Positions 25,001-37,201 of a DNA stretch of 64,000 nt are shown here, in pieces; within the stretch, counting starts at the first letter, position 1; each line of letters starts with the position of its first letter. A model generated the notes under the pieces. It was not told the DNA's origin. It was given only the letters and a program-made list of their open reading frames with translations, and made no database searches. Both the position numbers and the translations under genes were made by a program. Source of the stretch: Thamnaconus septentrionalis (lineage: Eukaryota; Chordata; Actinopteri; Tetraodontiformes; Monacanthidae); the NCBI GenBank assembly GCA_009823395.1, contig CM020518.1, positions 16,106,501 through 16,170,500 of the forward strand, in the 5' to 3' direction.

Positions 25001-25568
25001 ATGCTTGGCAAAGCAATAACATCACCCAGAACTTCTAACAATTTATTTATGAAGCGATATTTAACCACCATGCCAAACAAGATGGATTTATTACATTTAA
25101 ACTGAAAGAAAGAAGGCGACACGGTGGCGCAGTGGTTAGCGCTGCCGCCTCACAGCAAGAAGGTCGTGGGTTCGATTCCGGGGCCCGGGCCTGGGACCTT
25201 TCTGTGTGGAGTTTGCATGTTCTCCCCGTGTCTGCGTGGGTTCTCTCCGGGTTCTCCGGCTTCCTCCCACAGTCCAAAAACATGCATGTGAGCTCAATTG
25301 AACATTCTAAATTGTCCGTAGGTGTGCATGTGAGTGTGAATGGTTGTCTGTCTCTATGTGGATGAACTGGCGACTTGTCCAGGGTGTACCCTGCCTTCGC
25401 CCTAAGACAGCTGGGATAGGCTCCAGCAGACCCCCGTGACCCTGAACAGGAATAAGCGGGTATAGAAGATGAATGAATGAATGAATGAAAGAAAGAAGAT
25501 GCTAAGATACGCAGTTGTGATGATTCACTCTGAAACACTGCTGGATGGTGGCGGACCACACTACAAAG

Positions 25569-25600
<32 letters not shown>

Positions 25601-28600
25601 GCACAAGCACAAACATACATGTTTGGTATGCAAACCACTCCAGGTAACACCTGCACATGTGCGAGAGATGCACTTCTGGGCTCGTTTAGGTGTCGTGCCG
25701 CGCCACGCGGAGCGGCAGCTGCCATTAGAGGGGAATGCCGAGGAATTAGAGCCCAGCCTTTCATTATGACTCATAACATTATGACAGGCCAATTACTGTT
25801 TTGTTTTCGGAACACGGAGCGAAAGGCAAGCCCCTGATGTCATAACCCGAGCACACTTCTGTAAAAGAAAAAAAAAAGAAGAAAAAAACGAGTTTGATTT
25901 TCAAAGATGCAGAAGCCCTGAATCATTTCCTGCATGCTCCCAACAGATGCCGCCTGCTCTTCCGTTTTGGCGCCGCCGCCATGGCAACAGAGGTTTTGTG
26001 CTTAAATGACCGACGAGTGCGTTTGATCATGTGAATGCCTGAGACATGATTGCTCACTCGCTTGCTTCACAACACCATGTCTTCTCACCATGTCTTCTTC
26101 GGTTTTTCACAAGAAAAAGAAACCTAGTATCATTATGAAGAGGTTGTTCATATTTGATGTCAAGGGCTGTTTTGTTTTTTTATTACTTTTTCAGTCAATG
26201 ACCTCCAGTAACAACCAACAACTACAGCATGAAAGATATAGTGTGGGGAAAATTGAAAAGGGGAAAAATATGAATCTTGCCATAAACCTAAAAATGTTAA
26301 ATAATATTTAATATAATAAGTATATAACCACTTTATGGTTTATTTAGTTCATGTTTGTTTAGATGTACGACCACCACGAGTGGGTTCACCTTGAAATAAT
26401 TTGTGTAATAATTACTGCAATAACATTTGGTTTTGGCCAAATTTGAGCATTAACATCCGCAGAAAAACTTACCTGTTCAGATGGCTTGCTGTATGCATGA
26501 CTACAATTAATATCCTGGTTTGCAAAAACATCTCATTAATAGTATAAAAGATGCCTGTGTATATGCAACAGTATGCGTACAGAGCAGGTCAAAAAAAGAA
26601 AAGAAAAAGGACAAAAGTGGAAGAAGAAGTGGACACATCAAAATAAGCAATATGTGAGATTCAACTTCGAGAAACAACTGGCAATGAGAAAAAGGAAGAA
26701 AAATAAGGATAACCGCAGTTTTCGCTTCTGCTCTGTTAGCCACAAGACCAGAGGTGGCTTTTTACACAACTCTGTTGTATGTGTGATTCATCAACATCTT
26801 TTAGTGTGCATCAAAGATGCAGAAGCCTAACAGAAGCAGAACTTGGATGACACAGAATTTCTTGTTGCTTAATACCGATAAAACTGAGGTCATTATATTT
26901 GGTTCGCGAGAGAGTAGGGACAGAGCCTTTGATGGACAGGGTGGTCTATTTGGTACTACACCCAGTTCTACTGTGAGGAACCTTGGAGTCACTTTTGATC
27001 AGGACCTGACCTTTAATTCTCATATTCAGAATGTGGGGAGGTCAGCTTTCTTCCACTTAAGAAACATTGCCAAAATTCGAGGTTTTTTGTCCTTCAAAGA
27101 CGCTGAAAAAATAATCCATGCTTTTGTTACATCTAGGCTAGATTACTGTAACTCGGTACTAGCAGGATGCCCAAATTCGTCCCTTGGGACATTACAGTTA
27201 ATCCAAAACTCATGCACGATTGTTAACCGGAACTAGAAGGAGGCAGCATATTACTCCAATCTTAGCTTCCTTGCATTGGCTGCCTGTCAAATTTAGAATT
27301 GAATTTAAGATTCTAGTTTTAACTTACAAAGCTCTTTATTCTCAGGCTCCTTCTTATATTAGGGAACTAATTGAACTTTATCATCCTCCAAGAGCCCTTC
27401 GCTCTGAGGATTCAGGTCTTTAGTTATCCCAAAAATTTCTAGAGTTAGGTCAGGAGGTAGGTGTTTCAGTTTCCTGGCACCTTTATTTTGGAATCATCTT
27501 CCAGCCTCGGTGAGGGGGCAGGCACAGTTAGTTTATTTAGGAGTAGACTTAAGACTTTCCTTTTCTTAAAGCTTATAGTTAGATTCCATCCACTGTCAGT
27601 TAAGCTGCTATAGGCTTACGCCGTGGAGGGAGATCTTTCGCTCCCGTTACAGGGATCGTTGCTCTGTGCAGGCGGAGCTTCTATCACTCTCCTCACCCAA
27701 TCACTCTTTTGACTCTATTGACTCTTTTGACTCTATCTACTCTGTCCAAACTAGCTCTCATTATGCTTTGTACAGTATGCTCGATATGCATGATACTGCC
27801 GCAGTCTCTGTGTCCCCGGCAGGTGATGACCACTGCGCCAGGAGCTGGATTGTGCTGTCCTGGGGTCTTGGTGTCATCGCTTGTCCCACCACCACGCCTA
27901 GGACCTGGACTTGTCCTATCGGCAGATTGTCCATCGGGATAGGCTCTTGCCTTCCAAAGCATGGACACTTACAGCCCACATGGACAGCAGCCTTGAATTA
28001 TTTCCTATTCTTTGTGTTTATATCCGTTTTGTGAATGCCTGGTTGGTGTATCTGTTTTTCACTCTGTCCTGTCTGCCACCCTGGCTCACTCTACTCTTTT
28101 CTCTCTTTCTCTGTATCTCCTCTATTTTTGTATTTCACCCCAACTACTCATAGGCAGATGATGGCCCTCTGGAGTCTGGTTCTGCCCTAGGTTTCTTCCC
28201 ACAGGGGAGTTTTTCCCAGCCACTGTCGCATCTTGCTTGCTCCGGGGGCCCAGTTGGTTCTCTCTGATTGTATAAAGCGCTTTGAGACGCCATTGGTTGT
28301 GATTTAGCGCTGTACAAATAAAAGTTTAAGTTAAAAAATCAAGGAAGTTTTTTAATAGAATAACAGAACGGGACCAGCAGCTAAATGCAAAAAACTGATG
28401 CATGCAAGTTGATTTTTTAAGATTGTTTTCTTAAAGAAAGACTTTTACGTTTACGTGTGTTAGCTATCTATTACCTGGGGACACCTAAAACAAAAAAGGT
28501 GTGACACCAAATCAAAAGCATCCATTGTAACCTGTGTTGAACCATATAAAAAAAAAAAAGGCCAAAAGGTCAAAAATAGAGAGAAAATTCTTTTTCTTCT

Positions 28601-30836
28601 AAATCCGACAGTTTTCTCTGGTGTCCAGTGCAGCAGCCAGCGGCACACAGCGCAGAGTTTTCTATATGTGTTGTTTATGACTTTGTAGTAGTGGCCCACC
28701 ACAGTATCACCACTGCCCACCACACATTAATCCTATTTTGGGTGGTGTGGGTGGGCCACACAGCTATATACCATGTAATTGTTCATGTAATAGACACATT
28801 TTTATTGTCAAATGACTTTAAACATCTGCATGGAAAAAAGGTTGCAGTCATCAAAACACAGCAACAAACAATCTTCTGCAGACTGAAATGATGCGCAAAT
28901 TGTTCTACATGTCTGTAAATCTTTTAATTTAACGACGGAAAAAAAACAAACAAACTTGTGGCCATTTTCAGACCGCCGCCATTTTTCCTCAGTTGTTATT
29001 CATCGTATGACCCCCCGCCGCCTTTACTTGGGTCATGCGACCCTTGGGGTTCGACAACAACATTGAGATTTCACACCTTATTCATCACTTCCTGGGTTCG
29101 GCTCTGGAGATTAGAACAAGTTTAACTTTGGGGCTCTTAAGACACTGGTCCAGTCTGGGGTCACCTCTTTTTTTTTTTTTTTTTTTTTTTTTCACCGAAC
29201 GCGGCGCTGACGTCATGTGAACGGCTATTAGAAAGCTTCCAACATAAACAATCTTCTTCAGTATATTATTTCACTGATAAAGAGGCAACACTGGAATACA
29301 CGGGCACTTTGTTAAATCCACCTCCCGGCTTCTCCGCCAGGGGAATGGGGGTTTAAATAAACACTTCCTGTCTCACGGGTCCTGAGCTCATGGATGGCCT
29401 CGGCTGTTATCGCCGCTCTGGCGCTCGGACACGAGACGGTGTTTACTCACCGCGATGTCCCTCTGCACCTTCTCGTAGGCCAGCGCGAGCGCGGAAGCGC
29501 CGTCGGGCGGAGACGGCGTCAGGCTGAAGGTGTAAGCCGCCGTGTCCCCCGACACCTCGGCCAGCGCCTGCTGGAGGTCCTGGACGTAGCGCTCCGTCTG
29601 CATCTCAAGCTCCTCCGCCTCGCTGCACACCTCAGCTGCACTCACTGCAAGCACAGAATTTGAAATTTAGTACAATTCCTTAAGTAAAAAAAAAAAAAAA
29701 AGAAATGACATTTTGTCTCAGAAGTCTGACTTTTGTTGGGGTTCTGGCTGACGCCGTCATGAAGACCAGCTTCTTAAGATGGAGTTTTGAGTTGAGAGAT
29801 GCAGGAATTGTGAAAACCTCAGCTTCAGACTTGAGGACGGCCTCCCTATTAAACAACAAAAAGGCTGCTCTTCTTTTGCCTTCAAGCACAAGCTGTCATC
29901 GCACATCGATTAAACTCCTCAACAGGCAGCGCAGTTCCTAACTTAAGCCTCTCAGCTGGTCAGTAGAAGCATTAAAACTACTCCTCCTCCTCCTCCTCCT
30001 CCTCCTCCTCCGTCCTCCTCCTCCTCCTCCTCCTCGTCCTCCTCTGGTTATTGATGATGTATTTTTATTTATTGATATATTTCTGAAATTTCTGATCTGC
30101 TGCAATCCAGTTCCCCCATGGGGACGAATTTACTGCTACTATCTTTGCCTTCCAAGACAGACTGCTGAGAATGCTTGTTTGATCTGATGTCGCAATTCAG
30201 AACTGAGAATGAAGTAAAGCAACAAAAGTAAAATAGAAAATTTAAAACTAAGGGATGGCTTCACTCCTCTCTCTGAATAAAAAAATATGTTTTCGTGCTT
30301 GTTTGTTTTTTCCCAGTGTTAATTCCTCAATTCTAAAAAAGCGCTGCTCTGAAAACAACAGCACTGTGTCATTAAACAGCTGTTCATCTGGAAAATGTTG
30401 CATAATGCAAAGTGAGGAAAAACACGACAACCCCCACAGGTGATGGACGATATTACAACTGGGACGCCTGATTTTCCGAGCAAAGCATCTCGCAAAAATG
30501 GGACCCTGCCAGGCCCTAATAAATCTTCCTCAGAGTGGAGCTGTCCGAGCAGCTGACGGGGTCAACGACGGCCGGCCCTAAAACGTTCCCAGGTGAGGAA
30601 AGTGTGTGTGTGTGTGTGTGTGGTCACACAGGTGAGGCCGTCCACGCGGAGACAGGGGCGTGTTTAATTCGAGGCAATTAGGAGGAGCGCTCACCTTCTC
30701 CTCTCCAGGCGTTCTGTCCGTCAGTCAGCAGCAACTGGAAGCCGGCGCCTAAGTCCCGCCCTCTCCAGTCCAGACGCAGGAAGTAGGACGAGTCGGGCTC
30801 GGACGGGATGCTGACTTGGCGCACTGACATGTGCAT
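6953..30836 (-). CDS. xrcc4: XRCC4, non-homologous end-joining scaffold protein (complete, 7 coding exons)
   Basis: Coding exons on minus: 30836-30695, 29644-29451, 20917-20751, 19692-19561, 18250-18117, 14595-14454, 7055-6953. They sum to 1014 bp (337 aa + stop), all with GT-AG borders and matching phases; human XRCC4 is 336 aa. The globular head (exons 1-3) has [17 protein letters not shown] and [11 protein letters not shown]. The coiled coil runs from about residue 113 to 210, with [18 protein letters not shown] in the DNA ligase IV-binding part. STDEE (Thr about 240) matches the CK2 site that docks the PNKP/aprataxin FHA domains. [12 protein letters not shown] carries the basic nuclear signal, and the tail ends [13 protein letters not shown]4 dimers hold DNA ligase IV and pair with XLF at double-strand breaks and in V(D)J joining. 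The introns are repeat-rich. A second in-frame ATG lies two codons after the first. No clear polyadenylation signal was found close to the stop. Confidence 0.95.
7065..7082. repeat. CA microsatellite directly upstream of xrcc4 last-exon acceptor
   Basis: On the transcribed strand it is a TG tract that ends about 10 nt before the acceptor of the last xrcc4 exon (exon begins at 7055). It takes the place of the usual pyrimidine tract. Confidence 0.8.
7303..7372. repeat. GGAC/GTCC tetranucleotide inverted repeat (hairpin-forming)
   Basis: Four GGAC units (about 7308-7327) are followed after roughly 25 nt by GTCC units (about 7350-7368), giving complementary arms. It lies in the last xrcc4 intron, about 250 nt upstream of the final exon. 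Confidence 0.6.
8590..8619. repeat. CCGT tetranucleotide repeat
   Basis: Tandem CCGT units lie in xrcc4 intronic DNA, the same unit as in the hairpin at 7.3 kb. Confidence 0.7.
8684..8732. repeat. AC microsatellite
   Basis: An uninterrupted AC dinucleotide array of about 24 units lies in the xrcc4 last intron. Confidence 0.9.
11143..11180. repeat. AC microsatellite
   Basis: An AC dinucleotide array lies in the xrcc4 last intron. Confidence 0.85.
17695..17722. repeat. CT microsatellite
   Basis: A CT dinucleotide array lies in the xrcc4 intron upstream of the 14454-14595 exon. Confidence 0.85.
18317..18606 (+). mobile_element. tRNA-headed SINE copy A (head damaged), in xrcc4 intron
   Basis: It shares tggcgcagtggttagcgctg, tgtggagtttgcatgttc, gaactggcgacttgtccagg and gggataggctccagcag with the copies at 22.9 and 25.1 kb. 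The B-box segment after 'gctgct' is deleted. The 3' end runs straight into the GGAT array. It begins about 65 nt from the acceptor of the xrcc4 exon at 18250, that is, in the upstream intron's branch-point neighbourhood. Confidence 0.8.
18607..19196. repeat. large GGAT (ATGG) microsatellite array with GGGT and GGAC variants
   Basis: About 590 bp of tetranucleotide repeats built mainly from ggat with ggtg/gggt and ggac variants. A few insertions (for example at 18910 and 19062) shift the register. It starts at the 3' tail of SINE copy A and lies within an xrcc4 intron. It keeps both strands open in some frames (Trp/Met/Asp/Gly on plus, Ile-His-Pro-Ser on minus), but these are not genes. Confidence 0.95.
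21131..21787 (-). mobile_element. short DNA transposon/MITE (GATTACT-rich), inverted relative of 4911-5475
   Basis: It opens gggcagtgttggcaagtaat and closes ggattacttttatggagtaa, near-complementary ends rich in 'agtaat'. The reverse complement aligns with 4911-5475. It lies in xrcc4 intron DNA upstream of the 20751-20917 exon. Its inner part differs more than its ends. Confidence 0.6.
22926..23297 (+). mobile_element. full-length tRNA-headed SINE copy B with 12-bp target-site duplication
   Basis: About 372 bp. The head has an A-box-like tggcgcagtggttagc and a B-box-like gggttcgattccgg, followed by the shared body and a gaat tail. The direct repeats ataaaataatgc at 22914-22925 and 23298-23309 flank it. 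The right-hand repeat is part of the first unit of the 27-bp minisatellite, so the element inserted into the edge of that array. It lies in the xrcc4 intron between the 29451-29644 and 20751-20917 exons. Confidence 0.85.
23298..23690. repeat. 27-bp minisatellite, about 14 copies, CCAAT-containing unit
   Basis: The unit approximates cttcctattggctcttgcaa plus aacaatg. About 14 diverged copies can be counted by their attgg/attga core. Nearly every unit carries ATTGGCT, the reverse complement of a CCAAT box (AGCCAAT). Because 27 is a multiple of 3, the minus strand stays open with a nine-residue repeat (like KHCFARANR); this is a by-product, not a gene. Confidence 0.9.
25116..25485 (+). mobile_element. 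full-length tRNA-headed SINE copy C with 13-bp target-site duplication
   Basis: About 370 bp, close to copy B throughout, starting gcgacacggtggcgcagtgg. It is flanked by tgaaagaaagaag at 25103-25115 and 25486-25498. It ends in gaat units and lies in an xrcc4 intron. Confidence 0.9.
25569..25594. repeat. AC microsatellite
   Basis: A short AC dinucleotide array lies in xrcc4 intron DNA, about 70 nt after SINE copy C. Confidence 0.8.
26817..28335 (+). mobile_element. 5'-truncated non-LTR retrotransposon (L2/Rex1-like LINE), 3' part of reverse transcriptase plus 3' UTR
   Basis: Broken reading frames encode the C-terminal part of a LINE reverse transcriptase: [39 protein letters not shown], then [17 protein letters not shown] and [13 protein letters not shown]. 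The coding region shows a frame change near 27225 and a stop near 27422. A long 3' UTR follows, ending in the phrase gcgctttgagacgccattgg and aaataaaag, typical of fish L2/Rex1-type LINEs. It is inserted in sense opposite to xrcc4, in an intron. It is a dead copy. Confidence 0.85.
29980..30046. repeat. CCT trinucleotide repeat
   Basis: About 20 CCT units with two 'cgt' interruptions, in the first coding-region intron of xrcc4. Confidence 0.9.
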
Positions 30837-32354
30837 CTCTGTACCAAAACAAATGAGGAAGCAGACTTTGAAGGCTGAGTGTGAACGTTTTGGTGTTAAG
30901 ACTGTGTGTCTATAACGCAGAGCTCGAAGGTCAGGACCAACTTTTATATTCAGTGTTCAAATTCTCCCAAAGTCATGCGGTCCTATATCTGCATATATTC
31001 TATTTTCTTAAATGGCAGGCATGGCCTTCTAAAAAAAAAGCGATGGGTTGTTTTGAAGTAGAAAACCTGCAGTGTGCTGCAATCTACTACAACAGAACAG
31101 TCTTTGTTGTCTTGATCTGGAGGCTTCTAAAAACCTTTTCACATTTCACTCGCACCACAATAAGTATTTTAACAGAAAATGGACATTTCGCACAGACAAA
31201 AAACAACTAGTTGGATCAAAGTCAGTCTTCAAGAGCCTTGACAAATGTCTTAGCCAATCACAACGCTTATGTGACATCATCTAAGTTTAACAGTGAATTA
31301 GATTTATGTCTTAAAGACTTCATGTGGAAAAGCATCAGCAATCAACCGGGCTAGTTAGATTGTCACGGCCGCTGTGTCTTCTTTAAGAGCTGCATTAACT
31401 CCCACTGTAGCAGCTCATTGTGAAAAACCAGCATGTTGTCAGTAGCTCATCATTAGCGCCAAAAAATGTGTCATCGTTATCCTCAGATGAAGGGTTAAAC
31501 TTGTTAAGATCATTTAAACCTGAAACATTTGCATATCTTTCACCATAACTGCTCTCATAGGACTGAACACAGCATGCATATTTGCATTTTGCAAGCTGTG
31601 TGAACTAATTTTGGGAAAAAAAAGATCAGGTGTTGGTTGCATGCTTCTTTCTTCGCTGAACTATGCTGAATGTTCATGCTAGGTTTTAGAGGTTATATAA
31701 TTGCTAAACACTGTTTTTTTTCCTAAGTGTCAGTCGGTCGTGTGATGACCAAAGTAAAAAAAAATAATGAGTCCAACGCCGTGCAAACCATGTCATCACG
31801 TCTCTGTACACACTGTAATGCACTAATATGCAACCTCTCATTAGGTCTAAGTACAGGCTCACTTCAGCGAGGCAGAGCAAAAGTCACATCTCAGGTAGCT
31901 GGATGGCAGCTGAATACTAATGACTGGCCACAGCAGGATGCTAAAATCCTAACACATGTTTTGGAACGGGCACAGCAGCAGCCTCACCTTTAACAACATC
32001 CTTTCAACATCTGCTTCGAGGCTAAATGTATGCACAGTAAGAGGAACCACTCATTTGAAAAGAAATACTGGAAAGTGTTTTTTAAGGGAGTTTTCTGCAT
32101 TCAAATATTTTCTTCTTCTTCTTTGCAGTAGGATGTGCAGATGCCTCCGATGGGCACAGCGCTCAGCAATACAAATCACGGATCATCAATCAACCCAATG
32201 CAGTCCCTTTCATTCAGTGAGCAGTCAGGGCTGTAGACTTCTCTGCCCAGCAACACGATACAAGATAATCCATCATGTCGTTTCTTTCTTTTTCTATGAC
32301 GCGGAAAAGAAGTTACAAGATATACACAGAGTTCAATTTACCTATCTTAAAACA

Positions 32355-32381
32355 AACACACACACACACACACACACACAC
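32355..32381. repeat. AC microsatellite
   Basis: A short AC dinucleotide array lies in the presumed xrcc4 first intron. Confidence 0.8.
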
Positions 32382-32940
32382 AGACTGTTTAAACATGTAA
32401 AGCAGCATGAGACTAAATGGAGCTGATGAACTGTACCTCTAAGTAGTGAGAACAACTTCGAACGCTCTAAAATAATATAAGTTTGGGGTCATAAGCTCAA
32501 AACTATTTTAAAAAGAAAAAAGAAAAGAAAAAAGGCATGGACTATTTGCACACAGTGTGCTAGTGGTATTTCGGATTTCGGATCAGTCCATCACTGGTGG
32601 GTATATTTCAGTTATTGACGTGTTTCTGATCGTTTCAAACAGTGACTCGTTTTAGCTTCTTCTGGGAATACAGTGGGGGTTTTCCCCCACACTATATGTT
32701 GCCAGCTAAGCCGTGGAAATATCTAATAATCAGCAGCAAAAGCTGTGAAAGCCCTCTCCCCACCATCCCTATCTTCTCGTGCTCGGACTGAACAGCCCGT
32801 GCCAGGGAAGCTAGCAGTTCACTGACAGTCAGTCTGACAGTGTGTAAACACAGGCTGAAACCTCGACACGTGACGGCACGAGAAGAGACGAGGCTCCGGC
32901 AAAAAAGAGAAATGGAGAGGAGGAGGGGGGAACAACTTAC

Positions 32941-33063
32941 CGACAGCTTATTCGACCACTTCTGATAGCTATTCTTGCGCTGTAAAATGTAACTTTGCTT
33001 TCTCCCACATAGAGCTTCACCGGCTGAGCAAATTAGACGCGTGACGTCATCATTAAGCGACAT
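32941..33063 (-). other. xrcc4: possible non-coding first exon of xrcc4
   Basis: On minus, a strong donor (GTCG|gtaagttg) lies at 32941/32940, 2.1 kb upstream of the acceptor before the xrcc4 start codon exon (acceptor tacag at about 30839). Human XRCC4 also has its start codon in exon 2. The exon's 5' limit is unknown; 33063 is only where an open stretch begins. This is inferred from the splice signal and position only. Confidence 0.3.
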
Positions 33064-36000
33064 CAGTCAAATACAGTCCAGCATTTATTCAACGTAAAAA
33101 CAAACATATAAAAGTTTTTTGTTTTTTTTAAATAATAAAATAAATAAATAAACATACTCAAAACAATGCAATGATGGGAGTCTGTAAAATATTTTAATGT
33201 CACAAATGTTGTTTTTTTTTAAATGCATTCTTAAAACGATTTATTTATGCAGAAATACTACCAAGTTTTTTTTTTGACAACTTTTTTCATTACTGCAACC
33301 TATTGTAAATACATTTAATGCGTGGCTGATAGTAATCAGACTTACAAGTGTCCTATAAGTGCTCATGTATGGAAGCAAATAGTTACCATAATCCAAACTT
33401 CCATACTCATGAAGTGATAGGCCCAGGGTGTAATTCATGATTTCAATGTTTTGAGAAGTACTCCAGGTGGAGCCAATTTTTAAAGTACTTTAATTAGAGT
33501 CAGCAAATGCGATTAAGGGGTCCCAACTTCAAGTTTCCCGAGAGAATAACTAGACTCCACTTATACATTGTCAAGTCATTCACTGCGCTCTGGATGATTA
33601 ATAATCACTCTGGAAATCACAGTAAAAGAAACCATGTGAAGCAGTTTTGCGCTTTATGAGTTGTCTTACGCGATCCCGGAAGTTGTTTTGGTTTACTTGT
33701 CAGAGGGGCAAAGGCAACAAGCCGTGTGCCACATGTTGCTGAGAGGAAATGAAGAGATTACAGCAAGAGAATGATTTGAGTTCTGCAAACAGATGCTCTC
33801 TCCAACAATAATTGCTTTAAGAAGTTGCTTGAGCGAAAGAGCACTTTACTAGCAGTCATGAAGTCGAGAGACATGGGGTCCAAGTCAGCTGTTTTCCTGC
33901 AGGGATTAAAAAAAAAACCACACAAGACATGTGTTTAGTTCAGGACTTTGTGCATGACTGGAGTTCACAAGGAACTAGTCAGTTCTCCCAGGTGGCCTTT
34001 AAGTATGTGCTACCATGTGTGTGGGACTGTGGGAAAGAGTAAATCAGAGTAAATTTGGATTTATTTGGAAAGGAATTCAGGGTTGTCCTGTTTAAACAGA
34101 AAAAAAGGTTGCATATCTGTTTGCCTCTGACTGTTAAAAATGTATTTTTCACATTTTAAAACACATATGCTACCTGCTATAAAAAAAAAAAAAAAACATG
34201 GAGTGTTTTGCACAGGATTGTACAGATCCATTTTACTCTTGTTTATTTCAAAAGAGCTGTAAAATTCATCACCTTTTTCTTATTGCTTAATCCGTCCTTT
34301 TTTAAATTCACATTGCTCCATGATGCTCAGCAAATGAAATAGCTTGGTTAACATGTGTACTGATTATAAGGTTATTTTGGAGCCCCAACTAGAAAACACA
34401 AATTCTGCTGCTGGGACTTTGTATGTTTAATAAACTGACAGATAAAATTTGCAATTAAAATAGATATCCATGACACCAAGTCGTTAACTGTTTTTTGTTT
34501 GTTTTTTGTTTTTTAATGAATGGATGCGAATGTTCTAACTTCCTGTCCTCACATAAATGGTCAGTATATCTGCATTTCATTAGACTCAGTGAGAACAGTC
34601 CACTTTGGGAAGAGCCATGGCTCCAGCACAACAAAACTTTGTTCACTCTGCCCGCAGGCATTTACTATCAAACCTGCATCAGCCATCCAAAGTGGCTTCC
34701 AGACGTCTTTGTAAACACAAGCGTCTGGTTATGTTTCAATATTATTGTTGTTATTAATTTTGGGCTATCACTGTCCAACAAGTTAAGCCCTCTGGAAAAC
34801 ACTGGAGTGTTTTGATTCTGGCCACTTCTACTTTGTTTTGAAATACGCACAAAATATCTGCAAATAGATTTTCTCTCTTTTTTTCGCCTTTCCTGCAGGC
34901 GAGCTGGGTTTGTGGCAAGAAAAAAAAAATTGGACGCAGTTCCACAGCTCATAGGGTTGCTTGTTATATTGTTCAAAAGATCATAACTTATGATCCGTCG
35001 AGTTTCTCTGTGTCTTTTCTGCGGTTTTAAAGGCAACGTAGACGCAAATCTTTCAGCCCGCCCAGCTTCTAAACGCATCAGACTGAGATGACCCCCCAAG
35101 ATGGTGTTTGTTTCTGGCCTGGCAGCGAGTCGGTGCCATAGCAGCTGATCAGAATAAAGGGGTTATTCACAGAACTTCAGACTGGTTGTTCTGACAGACC
35201 GCGGAGGGACTACTGATAGAAAAGGTCAACAAACTGCTGCTCTCCCTTGAGTCTGGGTCATTTATTTAGGTTGGTACATGGAGGATGTGATGTTGGACCT
35301 TGTTTGGTGTTGTTGGTATTAACAGAAATGGGGAGAGAAGACAGGATGTGAATGCCGAAGCAGTCTTTAACGTGGACAACACTACTTTTGAGTACAGTCT
35401 GGGTTTCGGAGATCTCCGGATAAATGCATTTGTTCCCCCCCCACTGGTTTCAGTGTTTTAACCCAATCTGTGCTCAGGGAGCACTATGCGCATTGTCACA
35501 TATCGTTTCCACAAACATCACAGCAAAAGGGGAAAATGTTTATTGACTGATATCATGTAGGAGATTTTATCACCAGATGTTTTCAGGTTTAGCTCTGACA
35601 AATATTCTCCTGTCCTTCTGGAGTGATGGAGAAGGCGGAGAAAGTGGTTTTATTTCATTAAAACATTGTTTTTGTAGAACATAAACATGTTTAAGGCAAA
35701 AAGCAGACGGAAATGTAGCAACAAATACATGTTTAAAAAAAGACATTTGACTGTCTTTGAAAAATGTAGGGGATGCAATATAATTCAATCATGAGAGGCA
35801 TGTGGGGGAGTGCAGAGGTTAGAAGATGTGCGATAACAGTGTAGTCACAAAAGCTGTTCCTGAAATCTGGGATTACAGTGTCACAGTTAAAACAAACACA
35901 GATGGGTCAAGAGGTATGAGTGCTGCAGTGATTGTAGACAGTGACTCAAAAAAAAAACCTACTCACTCCATTTCAAATCTGCCATCACATGCATCCACCT

Positions 36001-37163
36001 TGAAAAGCTCTAATTCAAAGACTAGGCTAATTAACATCCAAGTTCATCCAAAAAAAAGAAAGAACAGAGTAGTGTGAGAGCAGAGCTAGTGCTAGTGTCA
36101 GATTTGCTCGTAATTTTGAAATTTTATGAAACAGCATGAAACATTAGTTGTCACTCTCATGCCAGTTGAAAGCCTTGAGCTGTTGCACAACTGGCAGTAA
36201 AAACTGATTTGATCTGATTCAATGGGTCTGCTTTGAACGCGACAGACAGATGGTCCATCCAATCACCTTCCCCTGTTTTGCAACTATTTCTATGGGCTCT
36301 TTTGAAAATGGTTACGTTAATTTAATTTGAGGGATTTGAAAATGTTCTATTTAGCATGCCAGGATATATTATTCCTTCTTTGATTTGTTTCATTTTATAA
36401 AAAAAAACAAAACAAAACATGAATATGATAGTTAAAACAACATTTCCTGCAACTTTGACTGTGGAAACTCACATTATAAATGACTGAGGCAGCCTTAGAG
36501 CCAACCTGTTTCCCTTTGGCCCCCTGGCATCACCAGCGGACCAGGCCCAGTAGCAAAGCCTTATTAGCTCCAATAGACTCCTGACAGATCCACGCGGGGC
36601 CCTTTTTTCTGATCTCCTCTCCTCTGTCATTAACTGGAACTCTTCACTTTCATCTCCTCTGTACTACTCGGGGATCCTTCCTTTCCTTCCGCCTGTCTTT
36701 AGCGTGTCGCCCACACCAGCATAGCCCCGAGCGGACATATGTGGATGAACGTGTCCCGGCACTTTAGACTAGATCCTGCAGTAATGACTTCCAGCTCAAG
36801 GTTTAGGTAACAAGCAGACACGGCACTTGTGTCTGGTCAGGGACAGCTGACTGCAGCTCTGCAGTCTGTCAAAGAAAGCCGTCTCTGTCAGGCTTCTGGG
36901 TTCCATGGCTGTTGTTACGCAAGCGATTCCAAAGCAATTACAAATACTTAAGGTAAAAAAAAATAATAATGATAATCAAATAATAATAAAAATGAAAAGC
37001 AAATTGGCTACATTTTCTTTACACTTTCAATTTTGGTGGTCTGTTGAAAAATGTAATTAGTTCATTTAGTTTGATGCAAGGAAACACATCAGTACAATAA
37101 AGAAAGCTAATCTCCAACTGATACGTATGATATATATTAACTAGACACGGCTAGACATTTGGC

Positions 37164-37201
<38 letters not shown>

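Noticed and set aside
27666..28153. Overlapping frames downstream of the LINE reverse transcriptase fragment
   Set aside because: They lie in the LINE 3' UTR and have no conserved domain.
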